Source: Oscillatoriales cyanobacterium
GTDB taxonomy: Bacteria > Cyanobacteriota > Cyanobacteriia > Cyanobacteriales > Microcoleaceae
Assembly (NCBI GenBank): GCA_004292745.1
Contig: RDXH01000028.1
Location: 1 to 63,757 of the forward strand
DNA: 63,757 nt
Reading direction: 5' to 3'
This document shows positions 1-7,725 of this stretch, one piece after another (position 1 is the stretch's first letter; every line of letters starts with the position of its first letter). The position numbers were made by a program, and so were the translations under genes. Under the pieces are notes generated by a model. It was given only the letters and a program-made list of their open reading frames with translations. It was not told the DNA's origin and did no database searches.

Positions 1-86
1 GGCTGCATCGTCAGGTGATTTAACCGGACCTAGAACGCAGAGAACACAGAGGGAGATAAGAGAGATGAATACAGGACGATGTTACC
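1..86. repeat. Dispersed hairpin repeat, copy 1 (cut by window edge)
   Basis: These 86 bases are identical to 51682-51767 and closely similar to 63247-63328, the other two copies in the window. Near its ends lie CATCGTC (7-13) and its inverted complement GACGATG (75-81), so a single strand can fold back. The middle holds AACACAGAG-type purine-rich sequence. The other copies extend about 12 bases further left (CATATCGTTTTC), so this one is truncated by the window start. It directly abuts a TnpB remnant. No ORF fills it. Confidence 0.85.
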
Positions 87-94
87 GGATTTGA

Positions 95-277
95 TATGAC
101 GGCTCTAAGTTTGATAATCCTAGATTTTTTATCAAACATCAACGCAACTTAAAGCGTAAACAGCAAAAGCTATCCAAGAAAAAGAAAGGTAGCCAAAATC
201 GTAAAAAAGCCAGATTGGCAGTGGCAAAAGTTCACTCTGGTAAAACTTCGGTTTTGTTGGACGCCCCGCCCCGTTGA
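95..277 (+). pseudogene. TnpB (IS200/IS605 OrfB) remnant
   Basis: One open frame after a stop at 92-94 gives about 60 residues. It begins DGSKFDNPRFFIKHQRNLKR and continues with QQKLSKKKKGSQNRKKARLA and then VAKVHS, which is the lysine-rich central block of TnpB/OrfB proteins of IS200/IS605 elements. After the VH position (about 232) the family similarity stops and the frame ends at 275-277. The N-terminal part, the RuvC catalytic residues and the zinc finger are absent, so it cannot be active. It may be an internally deleted copy whose 3' tail survives up to about 300. It touches repeat copy 1, so the repeat may have inserted into or recombined with this element. Confidence 0.75.
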
Positions 278-324
278 ATCAGGAAGCCAGCACTGTATCG
301 CCGTATCGGTCAGCGTCTGGTAGT

Positions 325-1002
325 TCACGCAGATGGCTTTGTTTCCTGAGTTTGCGATTGAATCACAGCACTCCAGTCATCATCATTAACAGCACTTGCC
401 AAATCCTTGCTGCGTTCGTCGGCACTTTTTGCTGCTATTTCCAACTCTTTAGTCAGACTGGAATCTGCCATTGCTTTGCGTAATTTTAGTTTCTTTTCTT
501 CATAGGCTTTTTGTTCGTCAGCAGACATGGCCGCCCGCGCGGCTTGGCCGACTGTACTAGCCCACATTTCGCTGTCTCTACTATTTCCTGGGGGAACGTT
601 TTCGAGTTCTGCTATCCAAGCATCGCGCAAATTTTCCATTTCTTCCCGCTTGGGGAATTTGAAAGTTTTGACGCGGAGGAATGCACAATTTTCGCTGCCA
701 TTTTGGGCGATATGACCGTTGAGAGAAAGCAGGATATTTCGGGAATAACCTATATATTGGGTTTGATGGTTCGCGTCGATGACGGCATAGACGCCGGCGA
801 CTTTAGCGTTAGTTGCTAAATCGCGCCAAGCCGGGATTGACACTACTTTGGTTCCGTCATTTTCTAAGGCGGGAATTGCTGTCGCTGCACCATGTTCTTC
901 ATCGGAACTGTATAAAAAGTTGTGCAGTCCTTCATGGGCGATAGGTACGTTTTGATGTTCGATTGGTAAGTCTAAATCGGCATTCACTTGCTTAATTTCC
1001 AT
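325..1002 (-). CDS. GIY-YIG nuclease-like protein
   Basis: 225 residues. The segment GVYAVIDANHQTQYIGYSRN (about residues 70-89) fits the GIY...YIG signature of the GIY-YIG nuclease fold, followed by an Arg/Ile-rich helix. The N-terminal 60 residues (acidic, PIAHEGLHNFLYSSDEEHGA) and the C-terminal charged helical tail are not ones I can assign. Small cyanobacterial proteins of this shape are usually annotated only as GIY-YIG nuclease family; a DNA target or repair role is not shown here. It is a monocistronic-looking gene, with about 180 bp to the next minus-strand gene upstream. The ATG at 1000-1002 is the first in the frame; I see no strong ribosome-binding site. Confidence 0.75.
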   Translation of the reverse strand: MEIKQVNADLDLPIEHQNVPIAHEGLHNFLYSSDEEHGAATAIPALENDGTKVVSIPAWRDLATNAKVAGVYAVIDANHQTQYIGYSRNILLSLNGHIAQNGSENCAFLRVKTFKFPKREEMENLRDAWIAELENVPPGNSRDSEMWASTVGQAARAAMSADEQKAYEEKKLKLRKAMADSSLTKELEIAAKSADERSKDLASAVNDDDWSAVIQSQTQETKPSA

Positions 1003-1179
1003 AAAATCTCACTACTCTAAAAATGTTGCTTTTCTGGGCTGGTTATCCTGCGGGCCACACTATCAAGTTTACTGTTTGTGGAACAGCTATCTTGCCTGTT
1101 ATGGATCACCCACAAGAAAATTAATTCTTTGTGGAACAGGCCGGAGAGACTGGTTTATTGTTTTTTTACGTTTATGTAA

Positions 1180-2043
1180 TTAACTTGCGGAGATTTGTTG
1201 TACTTCCTCATCAGTCAACTTGACATCTATCGCTTTTACAGAGTCTTCAATGCTGGATAGTTTGGTCGCAGCGGGAATTGGAACGATACAGGGAGATTTG
1301 GCCATCAACCAGGCTAATACTATACAGTAAACTGAAACGTTTTTTTCTGCTGCTAATTTCGCGATCGCTGGCATATCTTGCAAACTGGTGACGCGACGGC
1401 TTCCTCCGAGAGGACTCCAAGGAAAAAATGTCAGTTTTTCGGTTTCACAGTATTCCAGTACGCCGTCTGATTCGGGTTCTCTGTGCCAAGGATTATATTG
1501 ATTTTGAACTGAGGCAATTTCTACTGTATCGCGGGCGCGTTTGATTTGTTCTACAGAGAAGTTGGAGACTCCGACAAATCGAACTATTCCCTCTGCCACT
1601 GCTTCTTTTGCCGGTGCTAGGGCTTCTTCGATGGTATAACTAGGATCGGGGGCGTGATATTGCCAAAGGTCGATGGGTTTTTTGCCGCCCAAGGCTTCAA
1701 AACTTTCGCGGATTGTCTTGCGTAAGTGGTGGGGGTTGCCGTTCCGGGTCCAAGCACCTTGAGGTCGCATCAACCCACCTTTTGTGGCGACGGTGACAGC
1801 TCTAATATCTCCTGTATACTGTTGTAAGGCTTTGGCAATTAGTTCCTCGTTATGGTGTTTGTCGGATTGATCTTGGCAGTAGGAATCTGCTGTGTCAATT
1901 AATGTGACTCCCAAATCTAGGGCGCGGTGAATTACGGCGATCGCCTGGGATTCTGTTGGTCTACCATTTAAGGATAGTGGCATCCCTCCCAGACCAATTG
2001 GGCTGATATTAAAGTTAGTGTTTCCGAGTTTTTTATTTTTCAT
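1180..2043 (-). CDS. Aldo/keto reductase
   Basis: 287 residues, close to the usual 280-330 of the family. Visible are the N-terminal KLGNTNFNISPIGLGGMPLS, the catalytic tetrad elements LIDTADSY (Asp and Tyr), VATKGG (Lys) and LWQYHAPDP (His), the strand FVGVSNFS, and the NADPH-binding end PIPAATKLSSIEDSVKA. It should be a cytosolic NADPH-dependent TIM-barrel oxidoreductase of the general plant-auxin-induced/YajO-like type; the substrate cannot be read from sequence. It lies 120 bp downstream of the ABC-2 permease in the same orientation, but the gap contains repeated CAACTGTCAACT-type sequence, so co-transcription is uncertain. Confidence 0.9.
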   Translation of the reverse strand: MKNKKLGNTNFNISPIGLGGMPLSLNGRPTESQAIAVIHRALDLGVTLIDTADSYCQDQSDKHHNEELIAKALQQYTGDIRAVTVATKGGLMRPQGAWTRNGNPHHLRKTIRESFEALGGKKPIDLWQYHAPDPSYTIEEALAPAKEAVAEGIVRFVGVSNFSVEQIKRARDTVEIASVQNQYNPWHREPESDGVLEYCETEKLTFFPWSPLGGSRRVTSLQDMPAIAKLAAEKNVSVYCIVLAWLMAKSPCIVPIPAATKLSSIEDSVKAIDVKLTDEEVQQISAS

Positions 2044-2165
2044 TGGTTTGCCTTTTTTTGATTGTTTATCTGTAGTGTTAGATTGTTATGGATATTTAAA
2101 ATACGTAATTTCATCATACAACGATTAACAGTCAAGAGTCAACTGTCAACTATTTAAATTCATAA

Positions 2166-2960
2166 CTAACTCGAAGCGCTGGTGTAAAATCGGAGTGCAA
2201 ATTGCCAGAAGTAGCGGGAAGCGAACAAAAGTGCGATCGCCAAAAATCCAGATCCTGCTATCCAAAGTATATCACCTCGACCTAACATTGCTTCGGCCGG
2301 GACTGTGGTCAAAAAAGCAACCGGGACTATAAACGTGAAGAAAAATCGATAAGCTGCGGGATAAGCTACCATTGGAAATCTACCAGCTTCTAACAATCCT
2401 CTGAGGACTTCAGTAACGTTATAAATCTTGACAAACCAAATACTGGTTGCACCCAACATAAACCAGATACTGTAAAGACTCACCATGCCAAATAACAGCG
2501 GTATTGCAGTTAAGAAATAGTTGGTGATTTCTACTCCTAATTTGTTGGCCGAGTACAGCAGCAACACCCCGCCGAAGATGATATCGGGTATTCCCCACGG
2601 AGATACAGTGTTTGCAGACAGCCAGAATTGGGAACTGATGGGCTTGAGGAGGACAAAATCCAGGGTGCCTTGCTGCACTCGATCGACAATCCGGCTAAGA
2701 TTAGGTGCGAGAAAGGTTGAGGAAAAACCCTGCAAAATCGTGAAAATGCCCAGTACAACTAAGGCTTCTTCCCATTTCCACCCAGAAAATGTGTTACCGT
2801 TTCGGTAGAACAGAAACAGCCCAAACAAACTACCAGTCAGGTTTCCGATGCTGCTGAGAGCCGCGAGGAAAAAATTGATGCGGTATTCGAGTTCTGCTGC
2901 GATCGCCGCCCCCCAAAATAGTTTCACTACTTGGACATATCGTCCCATATTTATCGCCAT
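2166..2960 (-). CDS. ABC-2 family transporter permease
   Basis: 264 residues with about six hydrophobic segments. The opening MGRYVQVVKLFWGAAIAAEL, followed by YRINFFLAALSSIGNL, resembles the COG3694/ABC2_membrane_6 group of permeases (DUF990-like), which act as half of an exporter pair with an ATPase. No ATPase or partner permease is adjacent in this window, so the partner must be encoded elsewhere. The motif RIVDRVQQGTLDFVLLKPIS in the first cytoplasmic loop is typical of the family. The start ATG at 2958-2960 is followed at codon 5 by a second Met. Cargo unknown; antibiotics, lipids and polysaccharides have all been proposed for relatives. Confidence 0.85.
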   Translation of the reverse strand: MAINMGRYVQVVKLFWGAAIAAELEYRINFFLAALSSIGNLTGSLFGLFLFYRNGNTFSGWKWEEALVVLGIFTILQGFSSTFLAPNLSRIVDRVQQGTLDFVLLKPISSQFWLSANTVSPWGIPDIIFGGVLLLYSANKLGVEITNYFLTAIPLLFGMVSLYSIWFMLGATSIWFVKIYNVTEVLRGLLEAGRFPMVAYPAAYRFFFTFIVPVAFLTTVPAEAMLGRGDILWIAGSGFLAIALLFASRYFWQFALRFYTSASS

Positions 2961-3394
2961 TTTTTATCCAGGAAATACTTTCATATAATCATATTGTAAA
3001 GCTGCGATGAAGTTAATTGCTGATTCGGCTTCCCCTTTGACTATAATTTTAAGTTATTTAAACAATGTACCTAAGTATTATTACTGTATAAAGTATTAAG
3101 GTTATTAACAAAAACGTAATTAAATTTACAGATTATTAGCAGATAATTAATTCTGTGCTAATAATCTGTGGTTTCCTGTCGGTTCCTACCCTACTGAGAT
3201 ACAAAAGTTTACGTCTATATATTTGTAATTATTATGTGTTACATATCTTAATATTATAAATATTTGAAAAACATCTCCTGTTAGCTAAAACTAGCCCTTA
3301 GTATGGTGCATACGTACTCAGAAGCAACGGGTAATCAGTACGAAGTTGAGTTCAATAAATTTACTTAGTCAACAATACTTAAGAGACAGAACAT
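2961..3394. promoter_or_regulatory. Divergent intergenic region with a 14-bp dyad
   Basis: 434 AT-rich bases separate the minus-strand permease from the plus-strand radical SAM gene, so both promoters should lie here. A perfect 14-bp inverted repeat, ACAGATTATTAGCA at 3128-3141 and TGCTAATAATCTGT at 3156-3169, has a 14-nt spacer. No T tract follows, so an operator or cruciform fits better than a terminator. A 21-codon ORF (3303-3368) sits just before the radical SAM gene. No regulator-specific site was recognised. Confidence 0.5.
3303..3368 (+). CDS. Small ORF upstream of radical SAM gene (21 aa)
   Basis: ATG at 3303 to TAG at 3366-3368 encodes MVHTYSEATGNQYEVEFNKF plus a final Thr. It ends 26 nt before the radical SAM start. 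The position would suit either a leader peptide or a precursor peptide modified by the neighbouring enzyme. I see no good Shine-Dalgarno sequence (upstream is AGCCCTTAGT), the peptide lacks an obvious leader/core organisation, and chance is a real possibility. Confidence 0.2.
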   Translation: MVHTYSEATGNQYEVEFNKFT

Positions 3395-4468
3395 ATGGAT
3401 GCCTTAACAATGTCGAGACTGGGAGTCAAGCACACTAAGAGTGCAGTAGCCGAATCCCTCAGAATCAACACCGGATATGACATAACCAGCCCAGTCACTT
3501 TTTACGGGATTGTCAACGAGCACTGCAACGTTAAATGCCGTCAGTGCGAGTATTGGCGACTCAAAGAATATAAAGATGAAATGACCATCGAAGAATGGCA
3601 AAATGCTCTCTTAAGTATCAAAGAATTTGTGGGGGAATTTTCCATCAACTTTAGCGGTGGCGAACCTTACATTAAAAAAGGTTTTCTTGACTTGCTGACT
3701 TTTGCCAACAAAAATGGGATTCACGCCGGAGTGACGACAAACGGGTATTGTATGACTAGGGAAAACGCAGCCAAAACAGTAGCTGCTCGTCCTTTTAATG
3801 TGAATATATCCGTTGATGGACCCAATGCAGAACTGCACGATTATCTGCGCGGTCAGCCGGGATTGTTTGACAGGCTTTCTAAGGGAATTGGATATCTGCG
3901 GGAGGAACAGGAGAAACAAGGGGTTCTGTTTCCCATCAACGTCAAACCGACGCTGAACCGACTCAATTTCCGCCACATGGAAGAGATAGTAACCTGGGCT
4001 AAAGAAATTGGAGCCACAACGGTGAATTTCCAACCAGTAAATCATTGGACTCCAGAAACCTATGAGGAATTGTGGGTGGAAGAAGAGGATTCCGAGGAGT
4101 TTTCGCAGGTAATTGAGCGCCTAATTGAAATGAAGAAAAAAGGTGCGCCAATTATGAATAGTGACGAAGTATTGCGTCTAATGTTACCTCACTTCCGCGA
4201 CGAAAAAGCCCCCGATGGAGTTCGCCCTTGTCGGGTAGGACTTCGGAATTACTGGATTGATACCCGTGGCGATGTCAAACTTTGCGACGAATATCCAGTA
4301 ATTGGGAATGTGAAAGAAGAAAGTGCTCGCGCTATTTGGTACGGCGAAAAAGCTCAGAAAGTCCGCCGGGATACTCTGAATTGCGGTAAGCTTTGCCTGA
4401 TTACCTGTGTGTCGCAAAAGACGATTTTAGATAAGGTAAAAATGGGTCTGAAATTGTTGAAAAATTAA
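3395..4468 (+). CDS. Radical SAM protein with SPASM-like C-terminus
   Basis: 357 residues. The 4Fe-4S/SAM motif is CNVKCRQC at residues 44-51 (CxxxCxxC). It is followed by FSGGEP (SAM amino-group contact), TTNGYC and NISVDGP, the usual TIM-barrel strand order. The C-terminal third has PCRVGLRNYWIDTRGDVKLC, then CGKLCLITC, a Cys pattern like a SPASM/twitch auxiliary-cluster domain. Such enzymes modify peptides or enzymes or act in cofactor and sugar pathways; nothing here fixes the substrate. It is preceded by a 21-codon ORF and followed by a large palindrome, so it looks monocistronic. Cytosolic and oxygen-sensitive chemistry is expected from the family. Confidence 0.9.
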   Translation: MDALTMSRLGVKHTKSAVAESLRINTGYDITSPVTFYGIVNEHCNVKCRQCEYWRLKEYKDEMTIEEWQNALLSIKEFVGEFSINFSGGEPYIKKGFLDLLTFANKNGIHAGVTTNGYCMTRENAAKTVAARPFNVNISVDGPNAELHDYLRGQPGLFDRLSKGIGYLREEQEKQGVLFPINVKPTLNRLNFRHMEEIVTWAKEIGATTVNFQPVNHWTPETYEELWVEEEDSEEFSQVIERLIEMKKKGAPIMNSDEVLRLMLPHFRDEKAPDGVRPCRVGLRNYWIDTRGDVKLCDEYPVIGNVKEESARAIWYGEKAQKVRRDTLNCGKLCLITCVSQKTILDKVKMGLKLLKN

Positions 4469-4517
4469 AGCATGAACACAACTTGATTCCTTTACAGGAA
4501 AGAGAAAAAGCCTTGAT

Positions 4518-4586
4518 AAAATGCCGGAATGTCATTATCTAAACCCTAGAATATAGGGTGTTAGTCCATTGATATTCCGGCATTTT
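4518..4586. terminator. Long nested palindrome after radical SAM gene
   Basis: AAAATGCCGGAAT (4518-4530) pairs perfectly with ATTCCGGCATTTT (4574-4586). Inside it, CTAAACCCTA and TAGGGTGTTAG can form a second stem. The structure starts 50 nt after the stop codon and ends in a short T run, so it may terminate transcription, or it may be a dispersed hairpin element. Confidence 0.5.
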
Positions 4587-4722
4587 GGTGACATAGTTAG
4601 TGCCAACTTTTTTCAATCGCAGATACTGTACTTGATGAACCTAGAATATGCTCTAAGTTTTAATTAAAGCAGGACGTAAGGCCCAGGAAAGGAAAAATCT
4701 AGAGTTGGGGCACAGGCTGTGG

Positions 4723-4828
4723 CAGTCCTGGACGCACGGGTGGTCAAAAACCCGGTTTCTGCGTCAATATCTCTGGGATAGAGCGACGATTTTTTCTCAT
4801 AAACCGGGTTTTTTGCGTCCAGGACTGT
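4723..4828. repeat. Nested palindromic element (family AAACCCGGTTT), copy 1
   Basis: A 106-bp fold-back. Outer arms are CAGTCCTGGACGCA (4723-4736) and TGCGTCCAGGACTG (4815-4828). Inner arms are AAAAACCCGGTTT (4746-4758) and AAACCGGGTTTTT (4802-4814). Both pairs are perfect. The inner motif AAAAACCCGGTTTCTGC recurs at 6441-6457, so this is a dispersed family and not a gene-specific site. It lies about 80 bp before natB. Confidence 0.8.
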
Positions 4829-4847
4829 GTGGGAAAGCGGCCTGGGT

Positions 4848-4898
4848 AAGTCATAATAAATTTTTAAAATTTGTGCTAAGTCTTGACTTACAGACTTA
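4848..4898. promoter_or_regulatory. Cluster of TAAGTC/GACTTA half-sites before natB
   Basis: TAAGTC occurs at 4848-4853 and 4877-4882; GACTTA occurs at 4885-4890 and 4893-4898. The middle pair forms TAAGTC-TT-GACTTA, a perfect dyad, and the last two are direct repeats at 8-bp spacing. They end 12 bp before the proposed natB start. An operator is the simplest reading. The pattern does not match the NtcA consensus GTAN8TAC, and no regulator can be named. Confidence 0.35.
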
Positions 4899-4910
4899 CA
4901 GAGTGAAAAT

Positions 4911-6305
4911 ATGCTAAGACCCAAGCAACAAACCAACGCACCTATGAACCTGTCACCGAAGTTAGGGGGCACAAGTCCCACACCCACAAAAACTTACCCA
5001 ACACAGCATCTCAACCCCACAGGATTGCGGACATTACTCGTGGCTGCTTCCATAGCCTCTCTCTGCGCGAGTTGTCAAAGCCCGCAAACACCGACCGCCA
5101 CAAGTTCTGGTAGCACTCCCGGTAGCACTCCCGCAGCTACTCCTGTCGCAGTTAGCAGTCCCGCTGACCCCAACACTGTCAAAATTGTGTCTATGCTCCC
5201 GATGACAGGTAGTGCCTTGGGTCAAGCTCAAACAATGGTCAATGGGATTAAACAAGCCCTGGCTGAAACCGATTCCAAAGCCTGCGATGGCAAAATCAAA
5301 ATGGAATACGAAGTTCTCGATGACGCGACTGCGGCGGCTGGCAAATGGGACCCAAGCCAAGTTACGTCCAATGCTAATAAGGTAGCAGCGGATGGTTCGG
5401 TAGTTGCTGCGATCGGTCACTATAACTCAGGCGCTGCCAAACTTTCAATTCCCGTGCTCAACCAAGCTAATGTAGTGATGGTGAGTCCGGCAAACACCTA
5501 TCCGGGCTTGACAAAACCAGGAAAAGGTGAGCCCAAAGAACCTAATGTTTATTACCCCGCAGGTACTCGCAATTTTAGTCGGGTTGTCCCGGCTGATGAC
5601 CTCCAAGGTGCTGTGGCGGCTAACTGGGCGAAATCTTTAGGAGTTAAAAAAGTCTATATTCTGGATGACCAAGAACTCTACGGCAAAGGTATTGCTGACG
5701 TTTTTGAAGCAAGTGCTAAAACTGCGGGAATTGAGGTGCTTGGTCGTGAGGGAATTGATATCAAAGCGAGTGATTATAAAGCTTTAATGAATAAGATCAA
5801 GGCTTTAAATCCCGAAATGATTTATTTTGGTGGTACGACCCAAAGCAATGCCGGACAAATAATTAAAGACATCAGAAATGTCGGTATGACACAGGAAGCA
5901 GTCAAATTCATGGGACCAGACGGCATTAAAGAGCAAGCTTTAATTGATGCTGGAGGTAAAGATGCCGAAGGTGTTTATGCTACCTTTGGTGGCTTACCTC
6001 CAAAAGAATTGACTGGTGAGGGCGCGAAGTGGTACGCCGGTTACAAGGCAAAATATAATGCTGAACCGGAAGCTTATGCAGCTTATGCTTATGAATCTGC
6101 TAAGGTGATTATCGGCGCAATTAATAAGGTTTGCAAAAATGACCGCGCTGCGATCCGGGATGCTGTTTTGGCAACTAAAGATTTTAATGGGGTACTTGGT
6201 AATTGGAGTTTTGATGCTAATGGCGACACTAGCTTGACTACTATGTCAGGAAATGTTGTTAAAGGTGGGAAGTGGGAGTTTGTCAGCCCGCTCAAGACTG
6301 AATAA
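4911..6305 (+). CDS. natB: Amino-acid ABC transporter binding lipoprotein (NatB/LivJ-like)
   Basis: 464 residues. A basic N-terminus precedes a hydrophobic stretch (TLLVAASIASLCAS) ending at Cys55 in SLCASC, a lipobox-like site with an atypical Cys at -3, then a Ser/Thr/Pro linker to about residue 90. The mature part is a type I periplasmic-binding fold: VKIVSMLPMTGSALGQAQTM opens lobe 1 and VKKVYILDDQELYGKGIADV bridges to lobe 2. The family delivers neutral or branched-chain amino acids to the permease. It is the first of five transporter genes (natB-natD-natC-natA-natE) on this strand. The start at 4911 (ATATG) is uncertain; ATG 4944 would also keep the signal. Exact substrate not provable from sequence. 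Confidence 0.85.
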   Translation: MLRPKQQTNAPMNLSPKLGGTSPTPTKTYPTQHLNPTGLRTLLVAASIASLCASCQSPQTPTATSSGSTPGSTPAATPVAVSSPADPNTVKIVSMLPMTGSALGQAQTMVNGIKQALAETDSKACDGKIKMEYEVLDDATAAAGKWDPSQVTSNANKVAADGSVVAAIGHYNSGAAKLSIPVLNQANVVMVSPANTYPGLTKPGKGEPKEPNVYYPAGTRNFSRVVPADDLQGAVAANWAKSLGVKKVYILDDQELYGKGIADVFEASAKTAGIEVLGREGIDIKASDYKALMNKIKALNPEMIYFGGTTQSNAGQIIKDIRNVGMTQEAVKFMGPDGIKEQALIDAGGKDAEGVYATFGGLPPKELTGEGAKWYAGYKAKYNAEPEAYAAYAYESAKVIIGAINKVCKNDRAAIRDAVLATKDFNGVLGNWSFDANGDTSLTTMSGNVVKGGKWEFVSPLKTE

Positions 6306-6309
6306 TTAG

Positions 6310-6346
6310 TCTGTTGTCAGTTGACTGTTGTCAGTTGACTGTTGTC
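6310..6346. repeat. 14-mer direct repeat TTGTCAGTTGACTG
   Basis: Two tandem copies plus a partial third of TTGTCAGTTGACTG follow the natB stop. This is simple short tandem repeat of the kind common between cyanobacterial genes. Confidence 0.7.
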
Positions 6347-6390
6347 CGTTTATCGATTAGCGATCGCAGTCTAGGACGCATTCATACTAA

Positions 6391-6455
6391 AGAAACCGGG
6401 TTTTTACTGGATTTAAGGTTTCGAGTGAGTTTTTTCGGAAAAAAACCCGGTTTCT
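6391..6455. repeat. Palindromic element (family AAACCCGGTTT), copy 2
   Basis: AGAAACCGGGTTTTT (6391-6405) and AAAAACCCGGTTTCT (6441-6455) are perfect 15-bp inverted arms around a 35-nt loop. The right arm shares its sequence with the inner arm of the element at 4746, so natB is flanked by two members of one family. It could act as an attenuator between natB and natD, since binding proteins are usually made in excess over permeases. Confidence 0.75.
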
Positions 6456-6502
6456 GCCTCGCTCCCCAATTCCCGATTACCGATTACTAATTACCGAAAA
6501 TT

Positions 6503-7579
6503 ATGAAAAACTGGAAAAGTATTCTCTTATATATAGGTGTAGTTTATATAGTTTTGTTGTTGGGTCCGATCGCCGGATTTGATTTACCCAAAATTATTGG
6601 TGAAATAGTCAAAAGTCCTGAAGTTCTGATTCAACAATTGCTAGTGGGTTTAGTCAACGGGGCGCTGATTGCAATTATTGCTTTGGGTTACACGATGGTT
6701 TACGGCATTATTGAATTAATCAATTTTGCTCACGGTGATTTGTATATGTTGGGTGCTTTTGCTTCCCTAACTGTATTCGGAGCTTTTGGTATTCAAGATG
6801 GCGCACCTTTAAGTATTGCGATACCGGTGATGTTAGTGGCTTTAATTGTATGTTCGGTGTTTTGTGCGGGACTGAATATTGTTGTCGAAAAGTATGCTTA
6901 TCGACCTTTGCGAAATGCTCCTCGTTTGGCTCCGTTAATTTCGGCGATCGGGGTTTCTTTTATTTTCCAAAATATGGGATTATTTTGGGGAGGATTGAAA
7001 GCTTTTATTCCGGTGATGGGTTCTAATTCGGCTGCTCCGAAAAGCTTCCCAGATTTGTTACCCAGAGTTGATATTCTCAAAGCTATGGGAATTCAAACGA
7101 GTATTGTATTTACTACTAAAGATTTAATTGTGTTGGTAGTAGCTGTGGTATTGATGGTTTTGCTTCATGTTTTCGTGCAGTACACTCGTCTGGGAAAGGC
7201 GATGCGGGCAACGGCTCAAAGCCGCGATGCTGCTAAAATTATGGGGATTAATGTCGATCAGATTATTGCTTTGACTTTTTTGATTGGTGGGGCTTTGGCT
7301 GGTTCGGCGGGAATTTTGGTTGGTTTGTATAACAATACTATTGTTTTTACGATGGGGTTTACGGCGGGCTTGAGGGCTTTTACTGCCGCTGTTTTGGGGG
7401 GGATTGGTAATATTGTGGGGGCGATGTTAGGAGGGGTTTTGATTGGGGTGTTGTCGTCTTTGAGCGACCAGTATTTGTCGAGTCGCTGGACTAATGCTTG
7501 GGTGTTTGGGGTTTTGGTGGTGATTTTGGCTTTTCGGCCTGGGGGTTTGTTGGGTGAGAATGTTCAGGAGAAGGTTTGA
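6503..7579 (+). CDS. natD: Amino-acid ABC transporter permease, LivH-like
   Basis: 358 residues with about eight membrane segments. Family hallmarks are LINFAHGDLYMLGAFASL in the second segment, GKAMRATAQSRDAAKIMGIN in the cytoplasmic coupling loop that contacts the ATPases, and RAFTAAVLGGIGNIVGAMLG before the last helices. It forms the channel with the LivM-like protein encoded at 9332. It is longer than E. coli LivH (308 residues), because of an N-terminal helix (residues 1-30) and a loop near residue 170-195. ATG at 6503 follows ATTACCGAAAATT with no clear Shine-Dalgarno. The symbol natD follows the cyanobacterial Nat system and is assigned by similarity to LivH only. Confidence 0.85.
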   Translation: MKNWKSILLYIGVVYIVLLLGPIAGFDLPKIIGEIVKSPEVLIQQLLVGLVNGALIAIIALGYTMVYGIIELINFAHGDLYMLGAFASLTVFGAFGIQDGAPLSIAIPVMLVALIVCSVFCAGLNIVVEKYAYRPLRNAPRLAPLISAIGVSFIFQNMGLFWGGLKAFIPVMGSNSAAPKSFPDLLPRVDILKAMGIQTSIVFTTKDLIVLVVAVVLMVLLHVFVQYTRLGKAMRATAQSRDAAKIMGINVDQIIALTFLIGGALAGSAGILVGLYNNTIVFTMGFTAGLRAFTAAVLGGIGNIVGAMLGGVLIGVLSSLSDQYLSSRWTNAWVFGVLVVILAFRPGGLLGENVQEKV

Positions 7580-7610
7580 AGGTGCAGTATGTTTGAGATT
7601 GGTTTTAACT

Positions 7611-7655
7611 GGTTCCCAGGCAGAGCCTAGGAACCGATATCCAGAGGCTCTGCCT
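7611..7655. repeat. Alternative-hairpin repeat GGTTCC...AGGCAGAGCCT
   Basis: AGGCAGAGCCT (7618-7628) pairs with AGGCTCTGCCT (7645-7655). An overlapping stem GGTTCC (7611-7616) with GGAACC (7630-7635) is mutually exclusive with the first in part. This is a recurrent intergenic palindrome type in cyanobacteria. It may end the natD transcript. Confidence 0.65.
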
Positions 7656-7725
7656 CGCATCAGCAAATCTGCTAATTATAGCAATGTTGTGATAGAGTAA
7701 ATGTGGATTACGAGGGTCGAAAACT

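Noticed and set aside
4911-6305. Reading the binding protein as urea-specific UrtA
   Set aside because: The locus has no urease or urt-type neighbours, and the sequence looks like the neutral amino-acid NatB/LivJ group; urea cannot be wholly excluded.
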